Below are positions 8,391-16,792 of a stretch of 64,000 nucleotides of DNA, in pieces; within the stretch, counting starts at the first letter, position 1, and each line of letters opens with the position of its first letter. The notes under the pieces were generated by a model, which was not told the origin of the DNA, searched no databases, and saw only the letters and a program-made list of their open reading frames with translations. A program made the position numbers and the translations under genes. This stretch comes from Actinomycetes bacterium (GTDB lineage: Bacteria > Actinomycetota > Acidimicrobiia > Acidimicrobiales > RAAP-2), in assembly GCA_021779855.1 (NCBI GenBank), contig JAJXZW010000010.1:24425-88424 (forward strand), read 5' to 3'.

Positions 8391-9265
8391 GGCCGCCCGG
8401 CCCCGGGGACCGCGACGGCGCAGGCCTCGACACGCCCGAGGCGGCGCCCGTCGAGCTCGAACCGGCTCGAGGTGGGCGCCGTCATGACGTAGAGGGTCGT
8501 GCGGTCCTCGCCGCCGAGCATGCAGGCGTAGGCGTTCTGGGTGCAGGTCACCTCGTCGAGGACCGCCCCGCCCTCGGCGACGCGCAGGCACCGTGGGCGC
8601 AGCGCGTCGGCGAGCCAGATCGCGCCCTCGGCGTCGAGGCACATGCCGTCGGTGGCGACGAGGTCGAGCGCGGCGAAGACCCGGCGGTTCGAGAGGGTCC
8701 CGTCGGCGGCGACGTCGAAGGCGCTGAGCCGGAAGGCCAGGGTCTCGCCCACGACGAGCGTCGCGCCGTCGGGGGTGAGGACGGTCCCGTTGGGGAAGGT
8801 CATCCCCTCGATCACCTGGCGCACCTCGCCGCCCGGGGCCAGCACCACGAGCGAGGTCGTCGGGATCCCCCGCTCGTAGAGCCCGGCCGGTCCGAGGTCG
8901 CGCAGGTCGGCGTCGAGGTCGAAGCCGAAGTCGCCCACGTAGATGGTCCCGTCGGCCCCCACGCACAGGTCGTTCAGCCAGAACCCGCAGTGCTCGGATA
9001 GGTCCGCGAGCACGGTGTCGCCGTCGGCGCCGACGCGGTGGACGGTGTGGTCGGTCATCGAGGCGTAGACGAGGTCGCCCTCGGGGGTCCAGCCGAGCCC
9101 CGAGGGCTGGGTCGCCACCTCGAGCTCGAGGCGCTCGTCGGCACCGGCGGCGTCGATCGAGTAGACGGCGCGCCGGTAGAAGTCGCTGAACCAGAGCCGG
9201 CCCGCGTGCCAGCGCGGCCCCTCCCCGAAGCCCAGGCCCTCGCGCAGGATGGTCGTTGTGCGCAT
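8387..9265 (-). CDS. SMP-30/gluconolactonase-family beta-propeller protein
   Basis: A 292-residue six-bladed propeller of the SMP-30/Gluconolaconase/LRE type. The opening GFGEGPRWHAGRLWFSDF carries the metal-binding Glu, WLNDLCVGADGTIYVGDFG supplies the Asn and later ligands, and FPNGTVLTPDG and TDGMCLDAEGAIW complete the pattern. It probably hydrolyses a sugar lactone in a divalent-metal-dependent way; the substrate is unknown. AGGGAGG lies just upstream of the ATG as ribosome binding site. It lies nine bases downstream of glpK on the same strand, so the two are probably co-transcribed. Confidence 0.85.
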   Translation of the reverse strand: MRTTTILREGLGFGEGPRWHAGRLWFSDFYRRAVYSIDAAGADERLELEVATQPSGLGWTPEGDLVYASMTDHTVHRVGADGDTVLADLSEHCGFWLNDLCVGADGTIYVGDFGFDLDADLRDLGPAGLYERGIPTTSLVVLAPGGEVRQVIEGMTFPNGTVLTPDGATLVVGETLAFRLSAFDVAADGTLSNRRVFAALDLVATDGMCLDAEGAIWLADALRPRCLRVAEGGAVLDEVTCTQNAYACMLGGEDRTTLYVMTAPTSSRFELDGRRLGRVEACAVAVPGAGRP

Positions 9266-9274
9266 TCGTCCTCC

Positions 9275-10744
9275 CTAGGCGCGCAGCGCCTCTCGTCGCC
9301 AGGCCGCGTAGGCGGCGTCGAGCCCGTCCGGGCGCGGCGCGAAGCGCGCCGCCGGCCGCCAGAGGCCGGCCAGCTCCTCGAGGGAGTCGACGAGCCCCGC
9401 CCCGAGGGCCGCCACGCTGGCCGCACCGCGCGCGGTCGCCTCCAGGGTGCTCGAGCGCGCGACGGGGAGCCGCGAGGCGTCCGCCTGGAGCTCGAGCAGC
9501 AGGTCCATCACCGCGGCGCCGCCGTCGGCGCGCAGCTCGGCGAGCGCGACGCCGGCGTCGGCGAAGGCGTCGGTCATCGCGCGTACCTGGAAGGCGAGGG
9601 CCTCGACGAGGGCCCGGGCGATCTCGGCCCGCGTCGTGCCCCGGCTGAGCCCGGTGATGGTGCCGCGCGCCCCGGGGTTCCAGAAGGGCGAGCCGAGACC
9701 GGTGAAGGCCGGCACCACCCGCACGCCCCCGGCGCCGGTGACCGAGCGCGCGAGCGGCTCCACCTCGCCGACGCCCTCGACGAGGCCGACCTCGGCGAGC
9801 CAGGTCAGGGCGGCCCCGGCGACGAAGGCCGAGCCCTCGTAGGCGTAGTGGGCCGGGCCGTGGGCCCCGAGGTCCCAGGCGACCGTCGTGAGCAGGCCCT
9901 CGGCGAGGGCCGGCACGCGGTCCCCGGCGTGGGCGAGCACGAAGGCCCCGGTGCCGTAGGTCGCCTTCACCTGGCCCGGCGCGACGCAGGCCTGGCCGAG
10001 CAGGGCGGCCTGCTGGTCGCCGAGCACCCCGGTGATGGGCACCCCCGCGAGCTCGGCGACGGCCTCGGCGTCGACCTGGCCGAAGAGCCCGGCCGAGGGG
10101 CGCACGCTCGCCAGGCGCGCCGCGTCGACGCCGAAGAGACCGGCGAGCGTCGGCGACCAGTCGAGGGTCGTGAGGTCCATCAGCGCCGTGCGCGAGGCGT
10201 TCGAGGGCTCGGTCACGAAGGCGCCCCCGTCGGGCCCGCCGGTCAAGTTCCAGACGAGCCAGGTGTCGAGCGTGGCGTAGACCGGGTCGTCCGCGCCCTC
10301 GCCGGCGCCGTGCTCGGCCAGCCAGGCCATCTTGGTCGCGGAGAAGTACGGGTCGAGGACGAGGCCGGTCGTGGTGCGCACCGCCTCCTCGTGCCCGGCC
10401 GCGCGCAGGGCCGCGCAGGCCCCCTCGGTGCGCCGGTCCTGCCACACGAGCGCCGGGGCGAGGGGCCGCCCGGTGGCCCGGTCGTAGGCGACGGTGGTCT
10501 CGCGCTGGTTGGTGATCCCCACGGCCACGACCTCGTCGCCGGCCTCGGCCCGGCGCCGGGCGACCTCGGCGAGCACGTCGGCGGCGAGCCCGGCGATGGC
10601 CGCGGGGTCCTGCTCCACCTCGCCCGGGTGGGGGTAGGCGGCGGGCAGGTCGCGGTAGGCCTCGTCGAGGGGCTCGAGGGCCTCGGAGAAGGCGACGGCG
10701 CGCACCCCCGAGGTCCCGGCGTCGAGGGCGAGGACGATCCGCAC
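9275..10744 (-). CDS. glpK: Glycerol kinase
   Basis: A 489-residue FGGY-family kinase. VLALDAGTSGVRAVAF is the N-terminal phosphate loop; GEVEQDP, GITNQRETTVAYD, WQDRRT, DPYFSATKMAWL and the second FGGY signature region AFTGLGSPFWNP agree with glycerol kinases, although the protein is somewhat divergent. It converts glycerol and ATP to glycerol 3-phosphate. The start is GTG; on its strand TAGTCT ends six bases before it (plus-strand 10751-10756), so it too looks leaderless. It is divergent from nrdJ and followed by the lactonase gene. Confidence 0.85.
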   Translation of the reverse strand: MRIVLALDAGTSGVRAVAFSEALEPLDEAYRDLPAAYPHPGEVEQDPAAIAGLAADVLAEVARRRAEAGDEVVAVGITNQRETTVAYDRATGRPLAPALVWQDRRTEGACAALRAAGHEEAVRTTTGLVLDPYFSATKMAWLAEHGAGEGADDPVYATLDTWLVWNLTGGPDGGAFVTEPSNASRTALMDLTTLDWSPTLAGLFGVDAARLASVRPSAGLFGQVDAEAVAELAGVPITGVLGDQQAALLGQACVAPGQVKATYGTGAFVLAHAGDRVPALAEGLLTTVAWDLGAHGPAHYAYEGSAFVAGAALTWLAEVGLVEGVGEVEPLARSVTGAGGVRVVPAFTGLGSPFWNPGARGTITGLSRGTTRAEIARALVEALAFQVRAMTDAFADAGVALAELRADGGAAVMDLLLELQADASRLPVARSSTLEATARGAASVAALGAGLVDSLEELAGLWRPAARFAPRPDGLDAAYAAWRREALRA

Positions 10745-10826
10745 AGCCGAAGACTAGGGAACCCGCGGGGCTCGCGCGGGGAGCGACCGATGGGGCGGGG
10801 TAGTGAGAACGCGCTCAGGAAGGTAG

Positions 10827-10855
10827 TTGACACCGTGTAATTACAGTGCTGTAAT
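10827..10855 (+). promoter_or_regulatory. nrdJ promoter
   Basis: TTGACA at 10827-10832 and TGTAAT at 10850-10855 are separated by 17 bases, close to the sigma-70 consensus. The -10 falls inside a long palindrome, and the first NrdR-type box starts just downstream, over the expected start site. An untranslated leader of about 130 bases would precede nrdJ. Confidence 0.75.
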
Positions 10856-10860
10856 GACAC
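10835..10860. promoter_or_regulatory. 26-bp near-perfect palindrome over the nrdJ -10 element
   Basis: Arms GTGTAATTACAG and CTGTAATGACAC flank a TG centre and match as inverted repeats at 11 of 12 positions. The palindrome spans the spacer and the -10 hexamer, which is the position of a repressor operator. It does not match the NrdR box consensus, so a second regulator is implied (inference). Confidence 0.6.
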
Positions 10861-10903
10861 AGCATCTTGCGACGAGGTGGTGGAGAACCACTACATCTTG
10901 TGG
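10857..10903. promoter_or_regulatory. Tandem NrdR-type operator boxes
   Basis: Two related 16-mers, ACACAGCATCTTGCGA at 10857-10872 and CCACTACATCTTGTGG at 10888-10903, are offset by exactly 31 bases, three helical turns. The second is close to palindromic and resembles actinobacterial NrdR boxes. NrdR represses ribonucleotide reductase genes when dATP is abundant. nrdR itself is not in the window. Confidence 0.75.
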
Positions 10904-10993
10904 CTAGGGGGGACACGACCGGTAGAATGGTCTCCTCACCCAGGACGTCGGGGGACGCTCGCAGTGTCGGATCCGACGAGGGGAGAAGAGAGC

Positions 10994-13861
10994 ATGGCTA
11001 TCGCACCGCAGCGCCTGGGGATCGGCATCCGCCGGTACTTCACCACCGAGGACCGCCACCCCTACGACGAGGTCATCTGGGAGAAGCGCGACGCGCGCAT
11101 CACCAACTTCCGCGACGGGTCCGTGGCCTTCGAGCAGCCGGGCGTCGAGGTGCCCGCCTCGTGGTCGATGAACGCGACCAACATCCTCGCCCAAAAGTAC
11201 TTCCGCGGCCCCCTCGGGACCCCCGAGCGCGAGACGTCGCTCAAGCAGGTCGTCGACCGCATCGTCGACACCATCACCGCCTGGGGCGTCGAGGGCGACT
11301 ACTTCGCCGACGAGGAGGAGACCGAGGCGTTCCGCGCCGAGCTCAAGCACCTGCTCGTCACCCAGAAGGCGGCCTTCAACTCGCCGGTGTGGTTCAACAT
11401 CGGGGTGAGGGGCGTCCCCCAGCAGGCGAGCGCCTGCTTCATCCTCGCGGTGGAGGACTCGATGCGCTCGATCCTCAACTGGTACACCGAGGAGGGGATC
11501 ATCTTCAAGGGCGGCTCCGGCGCCGGGGTGAACCTCTCGCGCATCCGCTCGAGCTACGAGGCCCTCGAGGGCGGCGGCACGGCGAGCGGTCCGGTCTCGT
11601 TCATGCGCGGCGCCGACGCCTCGGCCGGCACCATCAAGTCCGGCGGCAAGACGCGCCGGGCGGCGAAGATGGTCATCCTCGACGTCGACCACCCCGACGT
11701 CGAGGAGTTCGTCTGGTGCAAGGCGCGCGAGGAGCAGAAGGCCCGCGTGCTGCGCGACGCCGGCTTCGACATGGACCTCGACGGCAAGGACATCACCTCG
11801 GTCCAGTACCAGAACGCCAACAACTCGGTGCGCGTCTCGGACGCCTTCATGGAGGCCGTGATCGCCGACGCCGACTGGGAGCTCACGGCCCGCCACGGCG
11901 GGGGCGTGGTGCGCACCGTCAAGGCCCGCGACCTCTGGCGCCAGATCGCCCAGGCGGCCTGGGAGTGCGCCGACCCCGGCCTGCAGTTCGACACGACCAT
12001 CAACCAGTGGCACACCTCGCCCAACACGGCGCGCATCAACGGGTCGAACCCCTGCTCGGAGTACATGCACATCGACAACTCGGCGTGCAACCTCGCGAGC
12101 CTCAACCTGATGAAGTTCCTCTCCGCGGACGGCCGCTTCGACGTCGACGCCTTCAAGGCCGCCATCGACGTGGTCTTCACGGCCCAGGAGATCCTGGTGG
12201 GCTTCGCCGACTACCCGACCGAGAGGATCGGCGAGAACTCCCGCAAGTTCCGCCAGCTCGGCCTGGGCTACGCCAACCTGGGGGCGCTCCTCATGGCCTC
12301 GGGCCTCGCCTACGACTCCGACGCGGGGCGGGCCTGGGCCGCGTCGATCACCGCCCTCATGACCGGCTACGCCTACGCGGTGAGCGGCCGCACGGCCGGC
12401 CGCATGGGCCCCCACGAGGGCTACGCCGAGAACGCCCAGCCGATGCTCGACGTGCTGCGCATGCACCGCGACGCGGCCTACCGCATCGACGAGCGCCTGG
12501 CCCCGGCCGAGCTGCTCCAGGCCGCCCAGCGCGCCTGGGAGGAGGCGGTCGACCTGGGGAGCCGCCACGGCGTGCGCAACGCCCAGGCCTCGGTGCTCGC
12601 CCCGACGGGCACGATCGGGCTCCTCATGGACTGCGACACGACCGGCATCGAGCCCGACCTCGGCCTCGTGAAGTTCAAGAAGCTGGTCGGCGGGGGCAAC
12701 ATGGCCTTCGTCAACCAGACGGTGCCACGGGCCCTGGCCTCGCTCGGCTACTCGGCGGACGAGGTCGCGGGGATCGTCGCCTACATCGACGAGAACAAGT
12801 CGATCGTGGGCGCGCCCGCCCTCAGGCCCGAGCACCTGCCGGTCTTCGCCTGCTCGATGGGCGACAACACGATCCACTACCTCGGCCACGTGCGAATGAT
12901 GGGCGCGGTCCAGCCCTTCATCTCGGGGGCGATCTCCAAGACCGTCAACATGCCCGAGGACGTCACCGTCGAGGACGTCGCCGACCTGCACCTCGAGTCC
13001 TGGCGCCTCGGGATCAAGGCCGTCGCCATCTACCGCGACAACTGCAAGGTCGGCCAGCCGCTCTCCACGGCGAAGAAGGAGGACGAGACGGCCCCGGCCG
13101 CCCTGGGCACTGTGAGCGAGTCCGAGGTCGTTTCCCTCTACGGCAAGGTCGCCGACCTCGAGGCGGCGCTCGCCGCGGCCCGGGCCGAGGGCCACGCGGT
13201 CGTGGTGGGCGCGGTGCGCGAGCGCCTGCCGCGCCGGCGCACGTCGTCGACCTTCGCCTTCCGGGTCGCGGACTGCGAGGGCTACGTTACCGTTGGCGAG
13301 TACGAGGACGGCCGACCGGGCGAGGTCTTCATCAAGGTGGCCAAGCAGGGCTCCACGCTGGCGGGCATCATGGACGCCTTCTCGATCTCGATCAGCCTGG
13401 GACTGCAGCACGGCGTGCCGCTGCGCACCTACGTGCGCCAGTTCGCGAACATGAAGTTCGAGCCCTCGGGCATGACCGACGACGCCGACCTGCGCATCGC
13501 GACCTCGCTGGTGGACTACATCTTCCGGCGTCTGGCCCTCGACTACCTCTCGCTCGCCGAGCGCGAGGAGCTGGGCGTGCTCTCGACGAGCGAGCGGATA
13601 CAGCCCACGCTGCCGACGGTCGCCGAGCAGGCGACCCCGGACGAGCCCCTGGCCCAGCCGACGCTGCTCGACGTGACCGAGAAGCCGGTCGAGAAGGCCG
13701 CCCCGGCCCCGGCCCCGACGCCCTCGCCGACGGCACCCGGGCTCATCGCCCGGCCCCAGCAGCGTGACGCGCCGCTGTGCTACGCGTGCGGCAACCAGAT
13801 GCAGCGCGCCGGCTCGTGCTACGTGTGTGCGAGCTGCGGGGCGACGAGCGGGTGTTCGTGA
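10994..13861 (+). CDS. nrdJ: Adenosylcobalamin-dependent (class II) ribonucleotide reductase
   Basis: A 955-residue vitamin B12-dependent reductase. The N-terminal part holds NSPVWFNIG, SACFILAVEDSM, GGSGAGVNLSRIRSS, the NPCSEYM active-site segment and ASVLAPTGTIG; a TSCPD-type domain follows (YVTVGEYEDGRPGEVFI) and the C-terminus ends in two CxxC pairs (CYACG, CYVCASCG) plus a final SGCS tail that serves as the redox-active cysteine region in the family. It reduces ribonucleotides to deoxyribonucleotides without needing oxygen. The ATG has GGGAGAAGAG upstream, which decides it over an upstream in-frame start inside the operator. Regulation is by the promoter, palindrome and NrdR boxes just upstream. 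Confidence 0.95.
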   Translation: MAIAPQRLGIGIRRYFTTEDRHPYDEVIWEKRDARITNFRDGSVAFEQPGVEVPASWSMNATNILAQKYFRGPLGTPERETSLKQVVDRIVDTITAWGVEGDYFADEEETEAFRAELKHLLVTQKAAFNSPVWFNIGVRGVPQQASACFILAVEDSMRSILNWYTEEGIIFKGGSGAGVNLSRIRSSYEALEGGGTASGPVSFMRGADASAGTIKSGGKTRRAAKMVILDVDHPDVEEFVWCKAREEQKARVLRDAGFDMDLDGKDITSVQYQNANNSVRVSDAFMEAVIADADWELTARHGGGVVRTVKARDLWRQIAQAAWECADPGLQFDTTINQWHTSPNTARINGSNPCSEYMHIDNSACNLASLNLMKFLSADGRFDVDAFKAAIDVVFTAQEILVGFADYPTERIGENSRKFRQLGLGYANLGALLMASGLAYDSDAGRAWAASITALMTGYAYAVSGRTAGRMGPHEGYAENAQPMLDVLRMHRDAAYRIDERLAPAELLQAAQRAWEEAVDLGSRHGVRNAQASVLAPTGTIGLLMDCDTTGIEPDLGLVKFKKLVGGGNMAFVNQTVPRALASLGYSADEVAGIVAYIDENKSIVGAPALRPEHLPVFACSMGDNTIHYLGHVRMMGAVQPFISGAISKTVNMPEDVTVEDVADLHLESWRLGIKAVAIYRDNCKVGQPLSTAKKEDETAPAALGTVSESEVVSLYGKVADLEAALAAARAEGHAVVVGAVRERLPRRRTSSTFAFRVADCEGYVTVGEYEDGRPGEVFIKVAKQGSTLAGIMDAFSISISLGLQHGVPLRTYVRQFANMKFEPSGMTDDADLRIATSLVDYIFRRLALDYLSLAEREELGVLSTSERIQPTLPTVAEQATPDEPLAQPTLLDVTEKPVEKAAPAPAPTPSPTAPGLIARPQQRDAPLCYACGNQMQRAGSCYVCASCGATSGCS

Positions 13862-13868
13862 TGTGAAG

Positions 13869-13950
13869 TTTCATCAAGTGACACGCCGACATTTCACCAA
13901 GTGACATGGTTTATTTCACGAAGTGACACCGGTGATTTCACGAGGTGACA
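13869..13950. repeat. Four tandem direct repeats, each with an internal dyad
   Basis: Copies at 13869, 13892, 13914 and 13936 follow the 15-base pattern TTTCAC-NNN-GTGACA with one or two changes; the period is 22-23 bases, two helical turns. Each unit contains the inverted pair TCAC/GTGA around three bases. The array begins eight bases after the nrdJ stop. It could be the multi-repeat end of a lost IS21-type element or a repressor operator array. Confidence 0.8.
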
Positions 13951-13956
13951 TCGACG

Positions 13957-13990
13957 AGCCCGGCGGCCCCCCGCGGGGGGCCGCCGGGCT
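13957..13990. terminator. 16-bp GC hairpin downstream of nrdJ
   Basis: A perfect 16-bp stem (left arm AGCCCGGCGGCCCCCC, 13957-13972; right arm 13975-13990) with a two-base centre, followed by TGTCT. It is the strongest hairpin noticed in the window and probably ends nrdJ transcription; being symmetric it could also work on the other strand. Confidence 0.75.
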
Positions 13991-13992
13991 GT

Positions 13993-14180
13993 CTATCGCG
14001 TGAAGCGCTCGAGCTCGTTCGCCGCGCACAGCCGACTGATGTTCTCGCCGAGGAGCGGCGGCCTTCCTGGCTCCAGTTGATCTCGTGACCCTGCGACGGC
14101 TCCGCGTCCGTCTGGAACCTCGCCAGTACCTGCTCGGCACCCTGCTTCGAGCGGCGATAGATTGCGCGTCGTTGGACACG
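13993..14180 (-). other. Possible decayed coding fragment
   Basis: On the minus strand, a frame ending at 13993 reads PPLLGENISRLCAANELERF before a stop placed directly in front of the hairpin, and an adjacent frame reads INWSQEG and AIYRRSKQGAEQVLARFQ. Together they look like the C-terminus of a frameshifted gene. I cannot name the family, and it may be coincidence. No intact gene lies between 13991 and 14256. Confidence 0.25.
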
Positions 14181-14256
14181 AGGGACGATTCGCGTCGGTG
14201 GGTCGGGCACGGGGTGTTGATCTCCACACGCCGTCACGGTTCGTACGGGTTGGAGA

Positions 14257-14760
14257 ATGATGCGTCTGCCGGTGAAGTCGCTGGTGCGAACGCTCGGCGT
14301 GCTCCTCCTCCTCGGACCACTCGGTGCGACCGCGGCCGACGGAGCGGCAGTCGACGCGAGCCACTTCGGTCTCGACGAGTCGCTGCGTTGGGGTGGGTCG
14401 GGCGACACGGTCCGGCACGACGCGACCTACACCTTCCGGCTCCTCAACTACTCGAAGAACCCGGTGAGGGTCCGCTACATCGGGCGTAGCGGGAAGGGCC
14501 TTGAGCTGCTGAAGCCTCCCGGATGGGCAGAGGGGCGAACCATCCGTCCGCACGGCTCGGTTCCGGTCACGCTCTCCTATCACGTGACGGACTGCGCCGG
14601 AGTGGTCCGCGGTTCGTGGCCCCTCGTCTTCCAGGCCAGCCGCATCTCCGGGGTCTGGCGGTGGCTGTCCCTCTCGCTGACCCCGCTGAGTGGGGCGTCG
14701 CAGTGGCAGGAGTCGGTTGCCCGCGAGGCCTGCGGTCAGGGCGGCCGGGGAAGTCGTTGA
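14257..14760 (+). CDS. Secreted protein of unknown function
   Basis: A 167-residue protein with a clear Sec signal peptide: basic MMRLPVKSLVRT, hydrophobic LGVLLLLGPLG, and an A-x-A site near ATAADGA. The mature part is beta-rich (ATYTFRLLNYSKNPVRVRYIG), like small immunoglobulin-like exported domains, with two Cys. I recognise no family. Two consecutive ATG codons are possible starts. It lies in a disordered patch between the nrdJ repeat array and degenerate copies of the same repeat. Confidence 0.6.
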   Translation: MMRLPVKSLVRTLGVLLLLGPLGATAADGAAVDASHFGLDESLRWGGSGDTVRHDATYTFRLLNYSKNPVRVRYIGRSGKGLELLKPPGWAEGRTIRPHGSVPVTLSYHVTDCAGVVRGSWPLVFQASRISGVWRWLSLSLTPLSGASQWQESVAREACGQGGRGSR

Positions 14761-14850
14761 ATGAGGGAGCCCTGCGCGCCGTGGGAAGGGTCTCACACAG
14801 CCGAGCGCGCCCGTGTCGTCCTTGGTTGGTCCACCGACTCCGCCCCTCGA

Positions 14851-14894
14851 TGTCACCAAATGAAGCTTCCGGCGACACTTCACGGAAGTTCACA
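14851..14894. repeat. Two degenerate copies of the nrdJ-downstream repeat
   Basis: TGTCACCAAATGAAG at 14851-14865 resembles the unit in reverse orientation, and CTTCACGGAAGTTCACA at 14878-14894 resembles it in forward orientation with a one-base insertion. With the array at 13869-13950 they bracket about 1 kb containing the secreted-protein gene. Confidence 0.45.
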
Positions 14895-14979
14895 CCGCAA
14901 GGACGGCTGACCTTGGCTGGTTGATGGGTGCCAGAATCGCCAGAGGCGTCATACGGAGTCGCGGAGGGGGCGGGGTCGC

Positions 14980-15564
14980 GTGAGAGTCCGAAGCGCGATG
15001 ATCGCTGCCGCGCTGGCCGTCGTCGTGTTGGACGTTCCCCTCGGTCCGATGCCCGCGAGCGCAAGGGCGCTCCGGGCAGAACCCGCGCGAGCGATGGGGT
15101 GCCCGGATCTTCGCGCGAGCCTTCTGCGCGCCGTGGTCATTCCCGGCGCGGCGGTGGACGGGGGCGTGCTCGTTCGCGTCGCGGTGGCCTCGCCCGTCGC
15201 TTGCGCGATGCGGGGGTATCCGACGCTCGTCGCCGAGCTCTCGAACCACCGGACGGCCCACGCCGGTGACGCCCGAGACGGCTATCTTCCCGGAGGCGTG
15301 ACCACGACCCGCTCCCCGCTCCCGCGCATCTCGGTCTCGACCCGCCCGCAGAAGGTGTCCTTCACCCTGCAGTGGGTGACCGGCAACGGCCCGACGTGCC
15401 CTCACATCACGGCGGTCCGCTTCACGCTCCCGGGTTCTCGGGCCACCCTCACCGTCCGTTCGGTCCACGAAGGCGGCGTCGGGCTCAGCACGTGGTTCGG
15501 CCCCTACTGCGGCCACCTTCAGGTGAGGCCCGTCGTGCGGGGTCTCAGCGGAGCGGATGGCTAG
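14980..15564 (+). CDS. Secreted DUF4232-like protein
   Basis: A 194-residue exported protein with a signal peptide (MIAAALAVVVLDVPLG, cleavage near ASA-RA). The mature domain opens with GCPDLRASLLRA, has CAMRGYPTLVAEL and ends in a Cys-containing strand, the layout of DUF4232-type actinobacterial surface proteins, which often carry a C-x-L-x-GYP motif. Function is unknown. The GTG start is favoured because the basic N-region immediately precedes the hydrophobic core. A second protein with similar style is encoded near 26 kb on the other strand. Confidence 0.6.
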   Translation: MRVRSAMIAAALAVVVLDVPLGPMPASARALRAEPARAMGCPDLRASLLRAVVIPGAAVDGGVLVRVAVASPVACAMRGYPTLVAELSNHRTAHAGDARDGYLPGGVTTTRSPLPRISVSTRPQKVSFTLQWVTGNGPTCPHITAVRFTLPGSRATLTVRSVHEGGVGLSTWFGPYCGHLQVRPVVRGLSGADG

Positions 15565-15730
15565 TCACGAGTCCGCGTGATCCGGCGGCCGACCACCGCC
15601 GTGGCGTCGAGCGGCGCTCCGAGGGGAAGGTACGCTCGGCCACGTTGCCTCGGCGGACGCGGTGTGCCACGGTTGGAGCACGGGCTCCGCGGCGTCGTCG
15701 CTAGGGCGGCCCGGGTCGGGAGGTGACGCC

Positions 15731-16792
15731 GTGAGGGTGGGTGTGCTCTGGCGGGGCCCTGCGGGCGAGTCGGCCCCGAGGGAGGACCGCGGCCTCGGCC
15801 CGCTCTTTCGAGCCCTCTCCGAGAACGGCGTCGAGGTCGTGCCCGTGCCCTACGACGAGACGCGTCACGACGAGGTGCGCGCGCGCCTTCGCCCCCTCCC
15901 GGGCCTGCTCGTCTGGGTCAACCCGATCCAAGACGGCGTCGACCGCCGGCGGGTCGACGAACTGCTCGCCGAGGTCGAGGCCCGCGGCGCGTGGGTGTCG
16001 GCCAGCCTCCGGGCGGTGCAGGCCCTCGGCACCAAGGAGGTCCTATACCGAACCCGGGCGCTCGGGTGGGGCTCGGACGTCGAGCGCTACCGCACGCGAG
16101 CCGAGCTTGCCGATCTCCTCCCGGCGCGCCTCGAGCGGTGGCATCGTCTCGTCGTCAAGCAGGGCCGGGGCAACGGCGGCGACGGGGTGTGGTCGGTCGC
16201 GCTGGCGGACCCGGACGCGGCCGCCACCGCCGACGCGCCGGTCGAGGTGTGCGAGGCCCGGTCCCCACGGCGCCCGCCCGAGGTGATGGCGCTCGCAGCA
16301 TTCCTCGAGCGCTGTGGGCGATCCCTCGAGTGGTCCCGGGTTCTCGTGGACCAGCCGTTCCAGGCGCGCCTGGGCGAGGGGATGGTGCGCTGCTACCTCT
16401 CGCACGACGAGGTCGTCGGGTTCTGCCATCAGTGGCCCCAGGGGCTCCTCGAGCCCGACGCGCCCCCGCCCCCGAGCGAACCTCGTCGCATGGAACCTGG
16501 GGACGCCCCCCGCTTCCAAGGCCTGCGCGAACGGATGGAGTCCGAGTGGGTGCCGTCGATGTGCGCGACGCTCGGGCTCGCGGCGACGGACCTGCCGGTC
16601 GTGTGGGACGCCGACTTCTTTTACGGCGAGGGCGACGACGCCTTCGTCCTGGGCGAGGTCAACGTGAGCGCCGTGTGGCCGTTCCCGCCCACGGCCTGCC
16701 CCACGGTCGCGGCGAACGTCGCCGCGGCGCTCGCCATTGTCGGCTCGACGCCGGCGAGCGGTGGGGACGGCGAGGTCGACCGGGCCCGCTAG
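15731..16792 (+). CDS. Cj0069-like ATP-grasp family protein
   Basis: A 353-residue protein resembling the uncharacterised Cj0069 family. After an N-terminal alpha/beta region (VRVGVLWRGPAG, GLLVWVNPIQDGVDRR) it shows VVKQGRGNGGDGVWSV, an ATP-grasp-like nucleotide loop, RVLVDQPFQARLGEGMVRCY, and an acidic metal site VWDADFFYGEG with LGEVNVSAVWPFP. It probably ligates or activates a carboxylate with ATP, but the substrate is unknown. The start GTG follows GGGAGG. Its TAG stop shares CTAG with the convergent monooxygenase gene. Confidence 0.72.
   Translation: MRVGVLWRGPAGESAPREDRGLGPLFRALSENGVEVVPVPYDETRHDEVRARLRPLPGLLVWVNPIQDGVDRRRVDELLAEVEARGAWVSASLRAVQALGTKEVLYRTRALGWGSDVERYRTRAELADLLPARLERWHRLVVKQGRGNGGDGVWSVALADPDAAATADAPVEVCEARSPRRPPEVMALAAFLERCGRSLEWSRVLVDQPFQARLGEGMVRCYLSHDEVVGFCHQWPQGLLEPDAPPPPSEPRRMEPGDAPRFQGLRERMESEWVPSMCATLGLAATDLPVVWDADFFYGEGDDAFVLGEVNVSAVWPFPPTACPTVAANVAAALAIVGSTPASGGDGEVDRAR

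Noticed and set aside
6843..10445. A 1200-codon open frame on the minus strand
   Set aside because: It runs antisense to the aminotransferase and out of frame with the lactonase and glycerol kinase; its composition is the Arg/Gly/Ala-rich type expected from GC-rich antisense DNA.
10745..10993. Cobalamin riboswitch before the B12-dependent nrdJ
   Set aside because: The leader is short, is filled by promoter, palindrome and NrdR boxes, and shows no B12-box-like sequence that I can recognise.
10904..13411. An 835-codon minus-strand frame
   Set aside because: It is wholly antisense to nrdJ, whose family motifs are unambiguous; no protein-like motif appears in the minus frame.
13869..13950. CRISPR array
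   Set aside because: Units are only 15 bases with 7-8-base gaps, no spacer-length unique sequences and no cas genes.
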